Shown: in pieces, positions 58,401-64,000 of the stretch
Layout: each line of letters begins with the position of its first letter
Numbering within the stretch: position 1 is the stretch's first letter
NCBI GenBank assembly: GCA_001692895.1
Contig: KV748176.1
Span: 5,175,092 to 5,239,091, forward strand
Direction of reading: 5' to 3'
Length of the DNA stretch: 64,000 nt
Source of the DNA: Cenococcum geophilum 1.58
Lineage: Eukaryota; Ascomycota; Dothideomycetes; Gloniales; Gloniaceae
Notes under the pieces: generated by a model
Seen by the model: only the letters and a program-made list of their open reading frames with translations
Database searches by the model: none
Told to the model about the DNA's origin: nothing
Translations under genes and position numbers: made by a program

Positions 58401-61400
58401 ACTTATTCTTTAGTAATCCTTCCTTATTAATATTACCTAACCTATTTTCTTCCGGTACTCCTTTACCTTTTCTATAGCATTTTTTAAATTTTCTAGTAGT
58501 TCCTAGGTAGTCTCATTATAGCCTATCCACTTTACTTTATACTATATTTTATTATCTATATTCTTATAACTAATAATCTTTAAAACTTGTTATTTATCTT
58601 CTTCTTACCCTCTATACGTGTCTACCTCGTAAACCGGTAGCTTAATATTCTTATATACTAGCTCTAGCATTATAATGTGCTATACTAGGTAGATTCTTAT
58701 TTTAGCTGGTAGGTTTAACTTAAACGTAACTAGTGAAATTTTCTATATAATTTTAAAAGGTCCTAGTCTAACGTAGTCTAACTTTTTACTTAGTCGTCAA
58801 CTTTTAAAATTTTTATATAGTAGCCATACTTTATCTCCCTCCTTAAGATCTAGTCCCTTAGATCTCTTAGCGTTATAATATCTTTTTATTTTCTGCTATA
58901 CTGCCTTAGCTATTTCTATAAGGTTTATATAAAGGTCCATTAAAGTCTCTATTCTTTACTTAGCTGTACTACTTATCTTCTTTACTTAGCGTGGCGATAA
59001 TAATATTTTTGGCTTATATCCATAATTCGCCTTAAATAATAAAGTACCTATTCCTTCCTGTAGTATTATATTATATATAAACTGTATAACTAGTAATAAT
59101 AATACCTAATTGTTCTATATATAATTAATATAGTGCCTTAGATACTGTTCTAGTGTCTAGTTTAATCTTTTTATTTAACCGTCTGTCTGCGGATAATATA
59201 TAGTAGAAGTTACTGCTTAAACTCCTTATTCCGCTAAGAATACCTCCTAAAATGCTACTATAAATCTTAGATCTCTATCCGATATAATCTTACTTAGTGC
59301 TCTATATCTTATAAACACTTCTTTAATATAGATTCTAGCGATATTCTCCGCTAAGATTTCTTCTGTATAGGCTATAAAGTATCCCTACTTTATAAGCTTA
59401 TCTACTATTACTAAGATTATATTATAATCTTACCCTATAATAGGATCTCTTAATTTTAATAACTTAATAATAAAGTCCTATAATATAACCTCCTATAGTC
59501 TCTCTAGTATTTTAATAGGTTATAGCCCCCTATATAGCTTATACCTTATTAGTTTATTTCTTTAGCAATCTAAATACTCTCTAGTAACCTTCCTAGCTAT
59601 CCTCTAGATTCCGTTAATAATATACTCCTCTTAAAGTCTTAACACTAAGCTTATAGCTCCGTTATATTCCTACATTAGTCCCTTATAGAAATCCTCTATA
59701 AAGTGTTCCGCTATGCTTCTTAGGATATACTTTACTTCTTAGTTTTTATATATATCCATCTATAGATCTTCTAGCTATGCTTTTAGAATTCTTTATACTT
59801 AAAAGCTTTCTAGCGTCTTATAGACTTTTTCTAACTTATTTTTTTTAAGTTACTATAATTTTTAGATAATTATACCTAATTAGTCTATCTATATCTTTTC
59901 GCAGTAAAGCCCCTAATAGCTTTTCATTATTTTATAGTTTAGCTTTTTAACTTAACGCATTAGCTTACGTGTTGTCTATACCCTTAGTATACTAAATCTT
60001 AAAATAGTATTCTATAAGCATTTCCGCCTATCTAACTTATCTTTAGTTGAGTTCCTTTATTATTAGGAATCCTATTAGGTTCTTATAATCTATCTTAACT
60101 ATAAATAGTTTCTCCGTACCTTATAAGAATGCTCTTTATTTTTTTAATACTATAACTATACCTAATAACTCCTTATTATAGATGTTATAGTTTAGTTCCA
60201 GTAGTATTATCTTCTAACTATAGTATACCACTAGATGCCATCTGTTTAGATGCTTTTATATAAAATATACTCCTAGTATAAAGTCTAATACATCTATTTC
60301 TATAACCGTCTCTAGCCCTAGTTAATAGATCTTAAGAACTAGCTCTTAGGTAAATAACCTTTTAACTTCTTTAAATAGTTCTTCTTTCTTCATTAATTAC
60401 GTAAATGGCTTAATATCCTTTAACTATTGCGCTATAAACCTTCTGCAGTAATTATAAAACCCTAGAAATAATCTTAACTATATAACGTTCTCTAGTTCTT
60501 ACTAATTTACTATAGCCTTAATCTTCTTTAGATCTATACTAAGTTAGCCTAGTTTAATAATAAATCCTATAAAATCGGTTTTCCTAGTAAAGAACTCGCA
60601 TTTCTCAATTGCTACTAGCATTTGTTCTTTTTATAGTCTCTTTAAACCCCATTTAATATATTCTCCGTGTTCTTCCTTAATTATTAAGTAGATAATAATA
60701 TCGTTAAGATATACCATAATAAAATTATTTAAGTATTTTCCTAATATATTATTAATTCGCTTCTAGAACATTACTAGTATATTTATAAGCCTAAATTATA
60801 TAACTAATAGTTTATATAGTCCTTTTTTTAACCTAAAGACTGCCTTTTATTTATTGCCTTCCTTAATTCTAATCTAATAGCACACCTATTTTAGATCTAT
60901 CTTTATAAAGATTTGCGCATTACCTATCCTATTTTAGATTTCGCTAATTAAAGGTAAAGAATACCTATCCTTTCTAGTAATNCTGTTTAACTATCTATAG
61001 TTAATATACAGCCTTAGTTTACTATTTTTTTTTAGTATAAACAGTACTGGATAACCCGCTAATGACTATAATAGTTTAATATATCCCTTTTATAAGTTTT
61101 CTTAGACAAACTCTTTTAATACTTTACCTTCTTCTTTAGTAAGCTTATAGATTAGAAAGAACCTTAGACTTATTCCTAGTTTTAATTCTATCTTATAGTC
61201 CTATACTATATACTTTAACAGCTTTTTACTTTCCGGTAACTATAGTTTCTTACCATACTTATAATATCTCTTTAGTATATAGCCTAACCCTTTTTCTGTT
61301 TCTTTATAGGTTGCTCCCGCTTAGTACTATACCAACTTAGCTTATTATTACATTTTACGGCGTCAAGTATTCCTAATATTAACCTAGCCTATAATCTAAT

Positions 61401-64000
61401 CAATCCTTAGATTATATTCTTATAACTAAGGCATTCCTAATACCGCCTTATTATTCCCTAATAGTAATATATTAAAAGACATCTTAATTTATCTCCCTTT
61501 AATAGTTAACTAAATAGGTCCTATTTTAAGATTAATAATACCTCCTCTATAGGCTATCAGATCTCCTAAAATTGTCACTAATAGGTAAGAATATTCCTTT
61601 TTTCTGTATGGTAATCCCATTCTTTTAACTACTACTAGCAAAATATAGTTCCTTATTGCTCCACTATCTATTAATGCCTCAAACTATTAATCTTACCACT
61701 TTATTTATAAATTTAGGTATTAACCTTAAATTCCTTTAAGGGTCTAAGGCTTTACTACTAGCTCCCTCTAGTCCTATAGGCCTCTACTTTTCCTAACTAT
61801 TAGCTACTAGATCCTGTTTATACTTAGTCTAACTTAGGCTAATACTTAGTTCGCTTTTTGTCTTTAATATACTATAGACAAGTATTCTCTAAACATTCCT
61901 ACTATTGTTATCTATCTAGGCATTCTTCTATAAGGAATCTTTCTAGTTAAAGTATTAAGTTCCCTTATTCTTAAACTTCTATAGGGTGCCAACTATGTAT
62001 ATACTTAGCGTTTTAATACTTCGCCTCATCCGTCATCCAATATATTCTTCTTAAATACTTCTAATTTTTGTCCTTAGGTGCTCTATATATATTACACGCA
62101 TTATCCACATATACTATCTACGATAATATATAATATACTTAGTGTCTTAGGTTAACTTTTAGCTCATTTTTATTCTTAAGTTTAAACCTTTTACGTATTA
62201 ATCTAAGCATTATAACTTTATTCGCAGGTACTAAGATTCGCCTTTTACTTCTCCAGTCCTCTAATTACTCCTCTAGATCCTTTAATATTATAATTAAGGC
62301 TCCTTTAATATAAGTTATGGCCTTTTCTATAATCGGGTGGTCTTAAATAACTTTTTTATCTAACCATATATAGAAATCTTCCTACTTATCATTATGTTGT
62401 TATCTATACTACTTTTAGTATAACCCTTTAAGTATATATGGCTTATCCGTAAGGAAGTATTTTTTTATTACTACGTTATAACAACCTTTAGTATATTGTT
62501 CTTTAAACCTAGTTAAAATTCCTAGATCCTCTTCTTATTCTAGTTTAGTAAGCCACTTAGCTCTTAGTGTGCCTATTCTTGGCCTATTAGTAATTCTTTA
62601 TATAGGTGCTCTGTCCCTTATACAACCTGGTATACTAGACCTCTTATTTAGTTTCTACTCTTACTATACAGCAATTCTTGCTCTAAATTCTACTATAGTT
62701 TCTTTCTTTTTATGTCTTATAAGTGGATCCTTAAAGTCTTTATACTTCTTAATCTTAATATCAGCTTTTTAATCTTTAGGTTAAATACTGCGTTCCCCTA
62801 GTAGGTCTTCTAGGTCCATATGCTTATCTCCTAGTCTAACTACTATTTATACTGCAGATTCTCTAATCTATAAGGAAGCTCCTTGCTTTATACTTATAGG
62901 TACCCTTATTTATGCCCTAAATCTTTAGTCCCTTAGATTCTTTAATCCTAAGCTTGCTTCTGACTTAAGCTTAGCTCCCGCCTTAGTCCAACTAGGCGTC
63001 TTTAGTGTTCTTATTTTGTCTTAAAAGTCTTAAATCTTACTTATCTCGTCTTAAAAATCTTATGCCGTTAGGAAACTCTGTCCCAAGCTTATTTATATAT
63101 TCTTAAACTAAGCTACTACTCTGCTCCATCAGTTTTCGTCCGTTATAGGTCCTTAAGCTATTCTTATCCTTTTATCGGAATCTTAGATCTCTCTTATCTT
63201 ATCTTAAGAATCTTAAGCCTTTAGCCTTTTGCCTTTATTAAATAGTAAGCTAATACTAGCAGTTATCTACTTACTTAATCCCTTTTAGATATTACTCCTT
63301 CCGTCTTATAAAGCGATGGATGCCGTATCTAACGGTGTTATAATACCCATTATTGAACCTTGCTCTATAGCGGTCTTAGTCTTTACTTCTATTACGTTAT
63401 TAAGGTTTAGATACCCCTAGTTAGTTCCTTTACTGTCCTTATCGCTATTAATTAATAAGTACTCTAACTCTATTATTATTATTACTAATCTTTATCTGTA
63501 TATTACTGTAACATCTTAATCTAGCTTATAAAGTTAATCCTATTCTTTATCTAACTCTATAGTTCCTCTAAGTCCTTTTAACTCTAGCTTTTATAGCTAA
63601 TAGCTTACGCCGTACTTAGCGTCTTTATAAATTCGGCATGCGTTGTTATAATAAAACGCAAAACTTCTAATTAAACACTCTTTTATTCCTCGCAGTATAC
63701 TATTATCCCTCTATATATATATATCTTCTACTAGTTAGGTTCCCTTTATTACATAGTAACTCTAACTATCTTTACAATCCCTCGCAAAATAACCCTATTT
63801 CCCGCAATTTATATAAGCTCCGTCTCTAAACCACTAACTTTACTATAAAGTCCGCCTAAACGTCTTCTGCTAATAAGATCCCTAGTTTAGCCTATACTCC
63901 TTAGTCCTATAATTACTAGATCTTTAACCTCTAGGTTTTTATAGTTTCTTACTCTATCTTTTATAGGTTTCTTTAGTACTACTTAGGTCTATTAGCTCTA
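58401..64000 (-). mobile_element. Chromodomain Gypsy LTR retrotransposon, runs off right edge (broken by RIP)
   Basis: Minus-strand fossil. From its 3' end, a chromodomain-like stretch (YKVKWIGYNETT) is at about 58.53-58.56 kb. Integrase is at about 58.8-59.9 kb. RNase H comes next, then RT with the FIMVYLNDIIIYL segment (YLDD-type) near 60.68-60.72 kb. A protease-like FEALIDSGA is at about 61.66-61.69 kb, and gag beyond. A CCHC-like remnant (NCGK-GYFARDC) is at about 63.78-63.82 kb. The roughly 2.1 kb between protease and that knuckle is long for one gag, so a second fragment may be joined there. No LTR is seen at the left end. Very many breaks. Confidence 0.78.

Noticed and set aside
1-64000. 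tRNA, rRNA or other structural RNA genes
   Set aside because: No cloverleaf boxes or rRNA-like conserved stretches were recognised on either strand.

Overview
This window looks like a repeat-dense, gene-poor compartment of a filamentous ascomycete genome. Almost everything outside 38.5-42.95 kb is transposable-element sequence with the mark of repeat-induced point mutation (RIP). CpA and TpG are scarce and TpA is very common, while CpG is kept, and glutamine codons have turned into TAA/TAG. One clear host gene survives, an intron-containing gene for a 1182-residue protein of unknown function (39192-42808). It has ordinary dinucleotide use and no breaks. The species cannot be named from the sequence; Pezizomycotina is an inference from RIP, the element families and the short intron.

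Layout, left to right. At 1-8.05 kb, unassigned RIP-degraded sequence is interrupted by a Copia-like element on the minus strand (1218-7312, 5-bp target duplication) and followed by a 64-bp AT-rich tandem array. At 8.05-25.36 kb lies a nest up to four levels deep, resolved by target duplications at every inner level. A 2.5-kb non-autonomous terminal-inverted-repeat element that carries four tandem arrays (called element A here) holds a Copia-like element (8319-23137). That element holds a Tad-like LINE (9820-12352) and a chromodomain Gypsy element (17022-23052), and the Gypsy element holds a 172-bp solo-LTR-like insert (21793-21964). At 25.4-29.1 kb is a minus-strand Copia fragment with its 5' LTR and a solo LTR inserted in its gag. 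At 29.4-35.6 kb is a large retroelement with a gag-like region but no recognisable pol. It sits next to, and probably within, a RIP-broken Crypton-type tyrosine-recombinase transposon (to 38.2 kb), which is followed by a roughly 34-bp tandem array.

The host gene island follows. At 43-54.7 kb is a 5'-truncated plus-strand Gypsy element holding a hAT-like MITE (8-bp duplication, not RIP-mutated) and a second Copia element (47592-53552). A second, inverted copy of element A occupies 55599-58177, inside an unidentified minus-strand coding remnant. A minus-strand chromodomain Gypsy element runs from about 58.4 kb off the right end.

The most unusual items are element A with its four arrays in two inverted copies, a palindromic repeat shared by four otherwise different retroelements, the gag-only retroelement with a duplicated polypurine-tract block, and the mosaic relationship of the two Copia copies. 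All family names come from motifs read by eye; no database search was possible.
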